NCBI RefSeq assembly: GCF_009708005.2
Contig: NZ_CP052757.1
Span: 186,001-250,000 of the forward strand
DNA: 64,000 bases
Reading direction: 5' to 3'
Source of the DNA: Cellulosimicrobium protaetiae
GTDB lineage: Bacteria; Actinomycetota; Actinomycetes; Actinomycetales; Cellulomonadaceae
Part shown: positions 16,412-24,717 of the stretch, piece after piece
Numbering within the stretch: position 1 is the first letter of the stretch
Layout: every line of letters starts with the position of its first letter
Position numbers and translations under genes: made by a program
Notes under the pieces: model-generated
What the model saw: the letters and a program-made list of their open reading frames with translations, nothing else
Databases searched by the model: none
What the model was told of the DNA's origin: nothing

Positions 16412-18400
16412 TCAGGCGTTGGGTGCGTCGAGGAAGGCGTGCATCAGGGGGCCCGCGGTGACGGCGCCGCCCTCGCCCGTCTCGACGAACACGGCCACCG
16501 CGAGGTCGCCCTGGGTCGCGATCATCCACGCGTGCGACTGGCTGCCGTCGCCGTACTGCGCGGTCCCCGTCTTCGCGCCGGGCTCGCTCGGGAGGTCCTG
16601 GAGGATCGACGCCGATCCCTCGGTGACGACGGCGCGCATGAGGCCGCGCAGCGTCGCCGCCTCCTCCTCGGTGAGGGTCCCGGCGGGCTCCTCGTCGGCG
16701 ACGGTCTGCACGTCCGGGTGCACGAGGACGGGCGACACCGTGCGCCCGGCGGCGACGCTCGCCGCCACGGTCGCCATCGCGAGCGGCGAGGCCTGGACCT
16801 TGCCCTGCCCGATCATCGACGCCGCGTGCTCGGTGCCCTGCGCGTCGGTCGGCACGTCGCCGAGGAACGCGGGTGCCCCCAGCTCGGACTCGACACCGAG
16901 CCCGAGCGACGCCGCGGCGTCGTGCAGCGCCTGCTGCGTGACCGTGTCCCGCTGCCCGATCATCGCGGTGTTGCACGAGTTCGCGAACGCGGTGCGCAGT
17001 GGGACGTCGCCGAGCGCCGCCGTCGGGTACCCCGGGACGTTCTGGAACTCGCGACCCTCGACCGTGATCGTGGGCGGGCACGCGACGGTCGTGTCGGGCG
17101 TGAGCCCCGCGCGCAGCATCGCGAGGGTCGTCGCGACCTTGAACGTCGAGCCCGGCGCGTACTGGCCGGTCGTCGCGGTCGAGAGCCCCTCCCCCGCGGT
17201 CGAGCTCGCCGCGGCCAGCACCTCGCCCGTCGACGGCTGGATCGCGACGATCGCGCTCGGTCCCTGCCCCGCGAGCACCGCCTCGGCGGCCACCTGCATG
17301 TCGGGCCGGAGGGTCGTGCTCAGCGGGGTGCCGTCCACCGGGTCGACCGCGAAGACCTCGGTCGGCTCGCCCTCCGCACCCTCGCCCGGCACGATCTCGA
17401 TCGACAGGCCCGGGACGCCCCGGAGCTGCTCGTCGTACTGGCGCTGCAGACCGGAGAGCCCGACCTGGTCGCCCGCCGCGACCGCGCCCTCGGACTCCTC
17501 GACGATCTCGGCCGTCGCGTCCCCCACACGGCCGAGGATCGGTCGCGCGAACTCGCGCGTCGGCGCGAGCGGCATCTCGTCGTCGACCACGCGGACGCCG
17601 TCGACGGCCCGCGCCGCCTCCACGTCGACGCCCGCCGTGTCCTCCGTCCGGACGGTGATCGCCTCGACGAAGGCCTTCTCGCCCGCGCCGACGACGCGCT
17701 GCGCGTACTCCTCGGGGTCGAGGCCGACGACGCCGGCGAGGTCCCGTGCCGCCCGGTCCCACGCGCCCGAGGCCACCAGCGTCTTGTCGACGCCGATCCG
17801 GTAGACCGGGCGGTCCTGGACGATCGGGACGTCGGCGGCGCCGAGGATGCCCGCCCGCACGGCGGCGACCCGGTTCACGGCGATCCGGTCACCCTGGCCG
17901 AGCTCGGGGACGAGCACGTCCGGCTCCCACACGACGTCCCAGGCCCCGGGGCCCTCCTCGCCGCCGGACGCCTCCGCGAACGTCAGCTCCGCCGTCGTCG
18001 TGTACTCCCAGGCCTGCTCGCCCGCGACCTCCCAGGTGTAGGCGAGCGTCGCCGTCGCGCGGTCGCCCGCGTCGTCGCCCTCCTCGACCACGTCGACCGC
18101 CGAGACCTCGACCGTGCGCTCGAACGGTGCGAGCGGCTCGAGCACCGCCTCGAGGTGACCCTGGACGTCCTTCGCGGCGCCGTTGCGGAACTCCAGCCCG
18201 CTCACGTCGCCCGCCTCGATCGCCTGCGCGAGCGCGGCCGCCGCGTCCTTCGCCTCCGGCCGGTCGGGAGTGCACGCCGCGAGCGGCAGGGCGAGGACGG
18301 GCGCGAGCGCCGCGGCGCTCGCCCAGCGCACGCCCCGGCGCCGGAGGCGAGGGCGCCCCTGCCTGGTCGTCCGGCCGTGGTCGTGCGCGACGCTGCTCAC
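16412..18400 (-). CDS. Lipoprotein penicillin-binding protein (MecA-N-like, transpeptidase)
   Basis: Encodes 662 residues. A Tat-like Arg-rich N-terminus and lipobox LPLAAC (Cys43) anchor it outside the membrane. Residues about 50-165 form an NTF2-like MecA N-terminal domain, about 170-330 a dimerisation/linker region, and about 350-655 the transpeptidase. The three active-site motifs are visible: STFK (Ser418), SCN (475-477) and KTGT (610-613). It cross-links peptidoglycan stem peptides and should be inhibited by beta-lactams; the MecA-type N-terminus occurs both in low-affinity PBPs and in ordinary actinobacterial PBPs, so resistance cannot be inferred. The start is GTG. Confidence 0.9.
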   Translation of the reverse strand: MSSVAHDHGRTTRQGRPRLRRRGVRWASAAALAPVLALPLAACTPDRPEAKDAAAALAQAIEAGDVSGLEFRNGAAKDVQGHLEAVLEPLAPFERTVEVSAVDVVEEGDDAGDRATATLAYTWEVAGEQAWEYTTTAELTFAEASGGEEGPGAWDVVWEPDVLVPELGQGDRIAVNRVAAVRAGILGAADVPIVQDRPVYRIGVDKTLVASGAWDRAARDLAGVVGLDPEEYAQRVVGAGEKAFVEAITVRTEDTAGVDVEAARAVDGVRVVDDEMPLAPTREFARPILGRVGDATAEIVEESEGAVAAGDQVGLSGLQRQYDEQLRGVPGLSIEIVPGEGAEGEPTEVFAVDPVDGTPLSTTLRPDMQVAAEAVLAGQGPSAIVAIQPSTGEVLAAASSTAGEGLSTATTGQYAPGSTFKVATTLAMLRAGLTPDTTVACPPTITVEGREFQNVPGYPTAALGDVPLRTAFANSCNTAMIGQRDTVTQQALHDAAASLGLGVESELGAPAFLGDVPTDAQGTEHAASMIGQGKVQASPLAMATVAASVAAGRTVSPVLVHPDVQTVADEEPAGTLTEEEAATLRGLMRAVVTEGSASILQDLPSEPGAKTGTAQYGDGSQSHAWMIATQGDLAVAVFVETGEGGAVTAGPLMHAFLDAPNA

Positions 18401-18471
18401 TCTCTGCTCCCCTGCTCCGTGCCTTTCGGGACGGGAGGGACGCTACCCCACGCCCCGGACGACCCGGACGA

Positions 18472-18501
18472 CCGGGGCGAACCGGCCCGGTTCGTCCCCG
18501 G
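18472..18501 (-). terminator. Terminator after the WXG/lipoprotein operon
   Basis: Twelve- and thirteen-base arms (18472-18483, 18489-18501) pair with one bulged base around a 5-nt loop, 43 nt beyond the lipoprotein stop codon. Confidence 0.55.
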
Positions 18502-18543
18502 CTTCTTCACGCCCGGGCCGCTCAACCCCGGCCTTCCGGGTCG

Positions 18544-19227
18544 TCAGTCCGGGGTGACCGGGCTGATCGCGTACCAGAGGCGGATGCTCTCGTCGCCGCC
18601 CGGCCCGGGCTCGTGGCTGATCTGCACGGACGTGACGACGTCGCCGTTCGAGCCGTTGATGCCCGTGCGCTCGCGCGTCCCGCCCGCGCGCGAGGCGTCG
18701 AGGGACGCGGGCAGCTCGTCGAGCCACCGGTCGACCTGCGACCGCGGGAAGCCGAGGACCTCGGCGTCGGCGACGAGCTGGTCGTGGACCGCCTGCCCGC
18801 CGGACAGCGTGCGGAACACGTTGACCGTGCTCACGTAGCCGCGGCGCGGCTGGATCGTCAGCTCCTCGGCCGTCGTCGACCACGTGCCGTCGGGGAGCGT
18901 CAGCTCGACCTGCGCCGCGCCGTCCGGCACCTGCACGACGGCCTGCGACTCCCCCAGCCCCACGGACTCCGCGGTGATCGGCCTGCTCACGTCCCAGCGC
19001 ATGGGCTCGCCCCTCTCGATGTCCTCGATCGTCGTCGTCCCGGCCTCGCCGCCCGACGACGTCCCGCCGGTCGCCGCGCTCGTCCCGCCAGGGCTCGTGG
19101 TCGCGTCGTCCGGGTCGCCGAACGTCACCGTGCACGCCGTCAGGACGAGAGACCCGGCGAGCACGGCCGCCGCGACGCCGCCGAGGCTCCGCGCGGTCCG
19201 GCGTGCACGCCCCCCGGGCCGGCTCAC
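18544..19227 (-). CDS. Lipoprotein coupled to the WXG-like protein gene
   Basis: Encodes 227 residues. The GTG start at 19227 overlaps the stop of the WXG-like gene (GTGA), so the two are translationally coupled. An Arg-rich N-terminus, hydrophobic core and lipobox LTAC (Cys at about residue 32) predict export and membrane anchoring; a Gly/Thr/Ser-rich linker follows. The mature domain (about 70-227) appears beta-rich (QAVVQVPDGAAQVELTLPDG) with a conserved-looking PRRGYVSTVNVF strand. No family recognised. The pairing with a WXG-type protein suggests an envelope partner, possibly a protective or accessory lipoprotein; that is conjecture. Confidence 0.75.
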   Translation of the reverse strand: MSRPGGRARRTARSLGGVAAAVLAGSLVLTACTVTFGDPDDATTSPGGTSAATGGTSSGGEAGTTTIEDIERGEPMRWDVSRPITAESVGLGESQAVVQVPDGAAQVELTLPDGTWSTTAEELTIQPRRGYVSTVNVFRTLSGGQAVHDQLVADAEVLGFPRSQVDRWLDELPASLDASRAGGTRERTGINGSNGDVVTSVQISHEPGPGGDESIRLWYAISPVTPD

Positions 19228-20732
19228 TGGTCCACGTCCACGTCCCACTCGGTCAGTCTGTCAAGGATGCGACCGATGCGTGCGGGGTTCGTGAGCCGGT
19301 AGTCGTCGATCCGGTCGGACACGTCGGTGCCGATGATCTGCGCGGCCTGGTCCGGGTGCTGCGTGACGAGCTCCTGGTAGGCGGGGAGCGTGTCGTTCGC
19401 GATGTACTCCCAGCGGGCCCCCTGGTCGGCGATGTTGCCGCCCGGGAGCGGCGTCTCGACCGTGACGGTCCCCTGCACGGGGTTGTCGAACGAGATGCCC
19501 GTGAACGGGATGCCGACGTTCTCCGGGCCCGGCGTCTCGACGCTCACCGTGAACGGGTCGTACTGCGCGTACGTGCCGGCGCCGGGGATGGACGGCTCGC
19601 CGACGAGCGTCATGACGTAGGTGAAGGCCTCGCCCGTGACCGGGTGGTCGCGCATGGTCTGCCAGTCGTCGGCGATGATCTGGTTCTGCTCGCGCCACAG
19701 CAGCGCCGTGTTGCCGTCCGCGAGCGCCTGCGCGTCGCCCGCGCGCCCGGCCTCGATGTCCGCCCAGGCCTGGTAAGCGGCGTCGTCGATGACGCCGGCC
19801 TCGAGCAGCCGCTCCATCTCCTCCATGCCGCCGTTCAGGTACGCCTCGTGCATGACGGCCTGGTCGACGAAGATCTCGCGCTGCATCGAGAGGAACTGGT
19901 TCTCGTAGAACCCGAGCTCGGCGTCGGACAGGTGAGCGATCGCCTCGAGCGCCGCGCGGTCCACGCCGGGCGGCAGCGCCTGCGCGCCGGTCGCGACCGC
20001 CTGCGCGAGCTGGCGCATCTGGTCGAGGTCGAAGAACCCCGCGGCGAACGACGGACCGATCATCGCCGCCATGCCCGCCCACTGCATCCACGGGTTGTCG
20101 AGGTACAGCTCGCCGTAATAGGTGTAGACGCCCTCGATGATCTCGCGGTTGGCCGACGCCCCGGCGGACGGGTCCCAGTCGGCGAAGTCGAAGCCCGCCT
20201 CGGCGGCGGCGACACGCGTCCAGTGCGCGACGGCGAGGTCGGAGAAGCCGGGCGAGTCGGGGTCGACGCCGAGGCGCACGAGCTGCGCGTACAGGGCGGC
20301 GACCTGCTCGTCCGTCGCGTTCGCGAGCCAGTCCGCGCGCTCGCCCGCGTCCATCGCGGCGTACTCGCCCGGGGTGGGCGTGGGGACGGTCGGCTGCTGC
20401 CCGCCGGGTCCGGACGTCGGGCCTCCCGGCCCGCCCCCTGGCCCGCCGACGGACCCGCCGTCGTCGCTGCTCGCGGACTCCTGCTGGTCGGCGTCGGCCG
20501 CGAGCTGGTCGGCAGCGGTGTCGAGCAGGGTCGCGGCGCCCGCGAGCGCCGGGGCGAGGCTCGCGGTCCAGTCGCTGCGGAACTGCGCGGCGTCGGGCCC
20601 GTCCCACCTGGTGGAGCCCTCGACGAGCGATGCCACCTGGGCGCGATGGGCCCGCAGCGTGTCGGCGCCCGACCGTAGGCCTGACGAGAGCGTGCGCAAC
20701 GCCTGGACGTCGGCGCCCCACATCCCGCTCAT
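19224..20732 (-). CDS. WXG100-like N-terminal domain protein, unknown function
   Basis: Encodes 502 residues. The first 100 residues are helical with a WDG turn at 43-45 between two helices, the arrangement of WXG100/ESX-type proteins. A Gly/Pro/Ser-rich linker (about 85-125) follows, then a roughly 370-residue domain starting TPGEYAAMDAGERADWL, with ordered helices and strands and no cysteines. The linker plus WXG start resembles modular toxins or substrates of type VII secretion, but no toxin motif is visible in the C-terminal part. There is no signal peptide. It is the first gene of a two-gene operon with a lipoprotein. Confidence 0.75.
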   Translation of the reverse strand: MSGMWGADVQALRTLSSGLRSGADTLRAHRAQVASLVEGSTRWDGPDAAQFRSDWTASLAPALAGAATLLDTAADQLAADADQQESASSDDGGSVGGPGGGPGGPTSGPGGQQPTVPTPTPGEYAAMDAGERADWLANATDEQVAALYAQLVRLGVDPDSPGFSDLAVAHWTRVAAAEAGFDFADWDPSAGASANREIIEGVYTYYGELYLDNPWMQWAGMAAMIGPSFAAGFFDLDQMRQLAQAVATGAQALPPGVDRAALEAIAHLSDAELGFYENQFLSMQREIFVDQAVMHEAYLNGGMEEMERLLEAGVIDDAAYQAWADIEAGRAGDAQALADGNTALLWREQNQIIADDWQTMRDHPVTGEAFTYVMTLVGEPSIPGAGTYAQYDPFTVSVETPGPENVGIPFTGISFDNPVQGTVTVETPLPGGNIADQGARWEYIANDTLPAYQELVTQHPDQAAQIIGTDVSDRIDDYRLTNPARIGRILDRLTEWDVDVDQ

Positions 20733-20926
20733 GCCGCTCCTCCCAGCGCCCGCGCGTCTCCTCGCGCGCACGTGTCGACAGCCTCGTCGTGACGGTCGCA
20801 CGCCGACGCTACGCGGAGCGGGCATCCGACGCGATGGGGAGGGCTGCCCATCCCCGGCGCGGCTCCGGTCGACGCGGCGGGCTCCGTCGACGACGCGACC
20901 GGGCGTGTGGCTAGGCTGGGCGCGAC

Positions 20927-21373
20927 ATGAAGCCGGTCGCCGCCCTCCGCTCGTCCCTCGCCGGACCCCGGCGGGGTCTCGCGAGCGTGCTCGCGATCGC
21001 GGTGCTGATCCTCGGCGTCGTGACGATGCACCAGTTGAGCGGGTCGCCGGTCGCCCACGGGTCGCCCGTGACCGTCACCACCGGGTCGGTGGGGACCGCG
21101 CCGACGTCCGCGGCCCACGGGGCCGAGGTGGCCGATCCCGCGACCCCGTCCGCCGACCACGGGTGCGACCCGTCCTGCGGCGGCGGGCACGAGATGGCCG
21201 CGGCGATGTGCCTCATGGTGCTGGTCGTCCTGCTGACGTTGGCAGCGCCTCGGGCGGGTCTCGTCCGCGTCGCGCACCCTGCGGCGACGGCGGCAGCCGA
21301 CCGGCTGCGGGGTGTCGTGTCGCGCACGGCGCCCGCACCGTCGCTGCTCGCGCTGGGCATCTCGAGGACGTAG
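20927..21373 (+). CDS. DUF6153-family membrane protein
   Basis: Encodes 148 residues with two membrane segments (about 19-36 and 85-105). Between them is an extracytoplasmic loop rich in His, Cys and acidic residues, including DHGCDPSCGGGHEM, which could bind a metal. This matches the DUF6153 family, usually encoded beside DUF305 genes. It is followed 102 nt later by the DUF305 gene, with a small hairpin between. Confidence 0.75.
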   Translation: MKPVAALRSSLAGPRRGLASVLAIAVLILGVVTMHQLSGSPVAHGSPVTVTTGSVGTAPTSAAHGAEVADPATPSADHGCDPSCGGGHEMAAAMCLMVLVVLLTLAAPRAGLVRVAHPAATAAADRLRGVVSRTAPAPSLLALGISRT

Positions 21374-21412
21374 GAACCGACGACCGCCGGCGCGCCGGAG
21401 CGCCGACCGTCA

Positions 21413-21432
21413 CGCGGACCCGTGGGTCCGCG
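21413..21432 (+). promoter_or_regulatory. Intercistronic hairpin between DUF6153 and DUF305 genes
   Basis: An 8-bp perfect GC stem lies midway between the genes. It may be a partial terminator or an RNA-processing/stability element adjusting the ratio of the two products. Confidence 0.35.
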
Positions 21433-21475
21433 CCGTGGGACCTCCACCTTCCTCGAGCACGAAAGGCCTTCTGTC

Positions 21476-22075
21476 ATGAAGCGCATGCTGGTCACCGGTC
21501 TTGCCCTGGTCACGGTCGCGACCCTCGCGGCCTGCTCCTCCCCGGAGGACGAGCCGGGCACGGACCCGTCGGTCACGACGAGCCAGGCACCGGACGACGA
21601 CGCGGAGTCGTCGACCGAGTTCAACGACGCGGACGTGATGTTCGCGCAGATGATGATCCCCCACCACGAGCAGGCGATCGAGATGTCGGACGTCGTGCTC
21701 GCCACCGAGGGGGTCGACCCGCAGGTCACGGAGCTCGCGACCCGGATCAAGGAGGCCCAGGGCCCCGAGATCGAGCAGCTCCAGGAGTGGATGGGGGCGT
21801 GGGGCGCGGACGGCGCCGGCGACCACTCCGGCCACGGGGGCATGGACGGCATGATGAGCGAGGACGACGTGCAGGCCCTCGACGACGCCGAGGGCGCCGA
21901 CGCGGGCCGGCTCTTCCTGGAGCAGATGATCGTGCACCACGAGGGCGCGATCGAGATGGCGGAGGTCGAGGTCGAGGACGGCCTGCACCCCGGCGCGGTC
22001 GAGATGGCCCAGGCCGTCGTCGACACGCAGTCCGAGGAGATCCGCACCATGCAGGACCTGCTCGCCTCCCTCTGA
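21476..22075 (+). CDS. DUF305 lipoprotein
   Basis: Encodes 199 residues. The signal peptide ends in the lipobox LAAC (Cys20). The mature protein is a DUF305 four-helix, ferritin-like fold with two related halves, each carrying a HH motif: MIPHHEQAIEM (about 60-70) and MIVHHEGAIEM (about 151-161). A Gly/His/Met-rich loop (HSGHGGMDGMM) separates them. The His and Met pairs suggest binding of copper or another soft metal, consistent with DUF305 genes being found near copper-resistance genes, but no biochemical role is fixed. The ATG has a GAAAGG ribosome site. Confidence 0.85.
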   Translation: MKRMLVTGLALVTVATLAACSSPEDEPGTDPSVTTSQAPDDDAESSTEFNDADVMFAQMMIPHHEQAIEMSDVVLATEGVDPQVTELATRIKEAQGPEIEQLQEWMGAWGADGAGDHSGHGGMDGMMSEDDVQALDDAEGADAGRLFLEQMIVHHEGAIEMAEVEVEDGLHPGAVEMAQAVVDTQSEEIRTMQDLLASL

Positions 22076-22084
22076 CCGCCAGGC

Positions 22085-22112
22085 GGTGCGCCGGCGGTCG
22101 CGCCGGCGCACC
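22085..22112 (+). terminator. Terminator after DUF305
   Basis: Perfect 11-bp GC-rich arms (22085-22095, 22102-22112), 6-nt loop, 9 nt past the stop codon. It also lies downstream of the convergent DUF1905 gene. Confidence 0.6.
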
Positions 22113-22155
22113 ACCTCTCCGGCGAACGACCTCCGACGCGTCCTGCCCTGCGGTC

Positions 22156-22536
22156 TCAGCTCAGGCGGCGCTCGAGCCGGACCGTGACCGTGTCGCCCAC
22201 GTCCTTGCCGAGCCGTTTGCGCACGGCGGCGTTGAGCGACAGCATCAGGCCGCCGGAGCCCGTCGGCATGAGCCCGACGTTCCGCAGGGGAACGTCGTCG
22301 ACGGTCGCGTCGACCCGCACCGACCGGAGCGAGCCGAAGAGGCCGCGCGCGTCGGGCACCTCGACGCAGGGCCACGTGTCGCCCTTCACGTCGACGCCGA
22401 CGGGCGCGGTGAACGTACGGTCGAGGGCGACGGGGTCGAACGGCACGAGGTCCTCCAGGTGGATCGGGATGCTGGTCGAGGTGGTGACCGTGCGCCTCGC
22501 GCGAAGTCGTCGGTCGCTGCCGCGCCGGGCCGTCAC
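22156..22536 (-). CDS. DUF1905-domain protein
   Basis: Encodes 126 residues from a GTG that overlaps the stop of the aminotransferase gene (GTGA). The first 20 residues are Arg-rich and may not be needed; the domain proper starts near STSIPIHLEDL. It shows the DUF1905 pattern: strands, a VDVKGDTW segment, a central RSVRVDATVDDVPLRN, and the C-terminal GLMLSLNAAVRKRLGKDVGDTVTV that ends the beta-barrel. The function of DUF1905 is unknown. Translational coupling suggests co-regulation with the PatB-like enzyme. Confidence 0.75.
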   Translation of the reverse strand: MTARRGSDRRLRARRTVTTSTSIPIHLEDLVPFDPVALDRTFTAPVGVDVKGDTWPCVEVPDARGLFGSLRSVRVDATVDDVPLRNVGLMPTGSGGLMLSLNAAVRKRLGKDVGDTVTVRLERRLS

Positions 22537-23777
22537 CGCCGCCCGAGGGAGGCGCCCATGCGCTCGACGGCCTCCGTGAGCACGTCGATCCCGGTCGCGA
22601 GGTTGAGCCGCACGTGCCCCTCGCCGCCGGAGCCGAACCGGCGACCCTCCTCCAGCGCGACGCGCGCGCGGTCGAGGAACCAGCCGCGCGGGTCCTGCGC
22701 GGGCGCCGGGCCGCCGACGCCCCCGACCGGGTCGACGCCCGCCACAGCGCCGTCGATCTCCCGACAGTCGAGCCACGCGAGGTACGTCGCCTCGCCGGGG
22801 CGGTAGCCGACCTCCGGCAGGTGCTCCGCGAGGAGGTCGGCGAGGAGCCAGGCGTTGCGCTCGACCCCGGCGAGCACGTCGTCGAGCCACGACTCTCCGT
22901 GGTCGAGCGCGGCGACGTGCGCGAGCACCGACACGTGCTGCACGCCGTGCCCCGCCTCCTCGGGGATCCGGCGCAGGTCGTCGACCGCGGCCGGGCCGCC
23001 GACCGCTGCCGCGGCCTTGAGCCCGGGGAGGTTCCAGGCCTTGGACGCGGAGACGATCGCGACGGCCGACCCCGACCCCGGGACGGACAGGAGCGGCGTG
23101 TGGGTCGTGGGCGCCCGCCCGTCGAGACCCGGCCGGGTGAGCGGGGCGTGGATCTCGTCCGCGACGACTCGGACGCCGTACCGCGTGGCGAGCGCCAGTC
23201 CCGCCTCGAGCTCGCCGGGCGTGTGCACCGTGCCCGTCGGGTTCTGCGGGTTGCACACGAGCCAGACGGCGCGGCGCCCGCTCCCGGGGCCGCGACCGTT
23301 CGCGGCGGCGCCCGTCGCGACGGCGAACGCGCGCTCCAGCGCGTCGAGGTCCAGCCGGCCGTCGGCACCGAGCGGGGCGTCGACGACGCGCCGCCCCTCG
23401 TTCATGGTGAAGCCGTAGAACGGCGGGTAGACCGGCGGGTTCACCACGACCGCGTCGCCGGGGGACGTGAGCACGCGCAGCACCTCGACGATCGCGAGCA
23501 TGACGTCGGGCAGCGTGCGCGACGTCGACGCGTCGAACGACCAGCCCCACCGGCGCTCGGCGAACCGCGCGTACGCCTCGCCGTAGGTGGTGCCGACGTC
23601 GTACCCGGTGTCGCCCGCGCGCAGCGCCGCGGTCACGGCGTCGACCACGGCCTCGCACGGCGCGACGTCCATCTCCGCGACGAACAGCGGCAGCACGTCG
23701 GGCGGGAAGGCGCGCCACTTCACCGACGTCCGACGGCGCAGCTCGTCGAGCGTGAGGACGTCCAGCGGTGTGGTCAT
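22533..23777 (-). CDS. PatB/MalY-type PLP aminotransferase (cystathionine beta-lyase-like)
   Basis: Encodes 414 residues of PLP fold type I. Typical MalY/PatB features are FVAEMDVAPCEAV near the N-terminus, PPVYPPF, the NPQNPTG loop, the DEIHAPL aspartate contacting the PLP pyridine nitrogen, and SASKAWNLPGLKAA with the Schiff-base lysine. These enzymes cleave C-S bonds of cystathionine or related cysteine conjugates, giving a thiol, pyruvate and ammonia. It is compatible with sulfur amino-acid metabolism, as is the proposed cystine importer 7 kb away, though the genes are not linked in an operon. It overlaps the DUF1905 gene by 4 nt. Confidence 0.9.
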   Translation of the reverse strand: MTTPLDVLTLDELRRRTSVKWRAFPPDVLPLFVAEMDVAPCEAVVDAVTAALRAGDTGYDVGTTYGEAYARFAERRWGWSFDASTSRTLPDVMLAIVEVLRVLTSPGDAVVVNPPVYPPFYGFTMNEGRRVVDAPLGADGRLDLDALERAFAVATGAAANGRGPGSGRRAVWLVCNPQNPTGTVHTPGELEAGLALATRYGVRVVADEIHAPLTRPGLDGRAPTTHTPLLSVPGSGSAVAIVSASKAWNLPGLKAAAAVGGPAAVDDLRRIPEEAGHGVQHVSVLAHVAALDHGESWLDDVLAGVERNAWLLADLLAEHLPEVGYRPGEATYLAWLDCREIDGAVAGVDPVGGVGGPAPAQDPRGWFLDRARVALEEGRRFGSGGEGHVRLNLATGIDVLTEAVERMGASLGRR

Positions 23778-23861
23778 CGTGCTCCTCCCTCGGTGCCGAA
23801 CCCCGAACGGCTCGTCGTCAGATCGTCCAGCTGGGAGGGCCGGGTTCGGCGGGTCGCCCCG

Positions 23862-23878
23862 GACCACCCTAGGTGGTC
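23862..23878 (-). terminator. Small hairpin at the end of the EamA-like gene
   Basis: Seven-base arms around a 3-nt loop, spanning the stop codon at 23869-23871. Weak terminator candidate. Confidence 0.35.
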
Positions 23879-24717
23879 TCCGGCGCCGCGCCCTCGGGTT
23901 CAGGATCCGTGGGGGCGGGCTCCTCCGCGGCGGCGTTCGCCGGGCTCGCCGCGAGGACGACGCACCCGCCCACGGCGGCGAGGGTCGCGACCACCGCGGG
24001 CACGGCCCAGCCCGAGCGGACGACGTCGCCGAGCACCGCGAGCCCGACCGCTCCGGGGACGAGGACCTCGAGGACGGACACGGTCGCCGCGACCGTTCCC
24101 ACCGCGCCGCGCTCGAGCGCGCGCAGGTACGCGAGCGCCCCGGCGACGCCCCCGAGGACGATCGCGACGGCCAGCGGCTGGAGCACCGTGTCGAGCAGGT
24201 CGCCGGACGCGTGGGCGCCGCGCGCGGCGACGGCGGCGACCGAGTAGCCGAGCCCGCCGAGCACGGCGAGGAGCACCGGGTGCCCGCGCCGATAGGCAGC
24301 GACCGTGCCGACGGCGACGGCGGCACCGGCGACGTTGACCCACGTCACGAAGCCCGCCGGCGGGTGCGTCGCGGGCTGCTCCCCCGCGGCGAGCGCGAGC
24401 ACGACGAGGCCCGCCACGACGACGCCCATCGCCACGAGGTCCGTGCGCCGCAGGGTCGCACCGAGCACGAGCCGCGCGAGCAGCACGACGACGACCAGCG
24501 ACGCCGCGACGACGGCCTGCACGACGAAGAGCGGCAGGTGGTCGAGGGCGAGGAGCGACAGGAGCCACGCGACGCCGTCGACGAGGAGCCCGCCGATGAC
24601 GAGCGGCTGCGCGACGGCCGCGAGGCCGTGCGCCCGCCGCGTCGCGACCGCCTGCATGATCGTGCTCGCCGCGTACAGGACGCTCGCGGCGACGGCGGCG
24701 AGCAGCGACAGGATCAC
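23869..24717 (-). CDS. EamA/DMT-family transporter-like membrane protein
   Basis: Encodes 282 residues with about nine or ten membrane helices and a disordered acidic C-terminal tail. The two-fold helix pattern and the segments LYAASTIMQAVATRRA and DHLPLFVVQAVVAASLVVVV fit the drug/metabolite transporter superfamily. The GTG start at 24717 overlaps the stop of the MprF-like gene (GTGA). Being made together with a lipid aminoacyltransferase suggests a role in the same envelope process, for example moving a lipid or amine, but that is inference. Confidence 0.8.
   Translation of the reverse strand: MILSLLAAVAASVLYAASTIMQAVATRRAHGLAAVAQPLVIGGLLVDGVAWLLSLLALDHLPLFVVQAVVAASLVVVVLLARLVLGATLRRTDLVAMGVVVAGLVVLALAAGEQPATHPPAGFVTWVNVAGAAVAVGTVAAYRRGHPVLLAVLGGLGYSVAAVAARGAHASGDLLDTVLQPLAVAIVLGGVAGALAYLRALERGAVGTVAATVSVLEVLVPGAVGLAVLGDVVRSGWAVPAVVATLAAVGGCVVLAASPANAAAEEPAPTDPEPEGAAPETT

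Noticed and set aside
16058-18838. A 926-codon open frame on the plus strand
   Set aside because: Antisense to the penicillin-binding protein gene, no recognisable domain.
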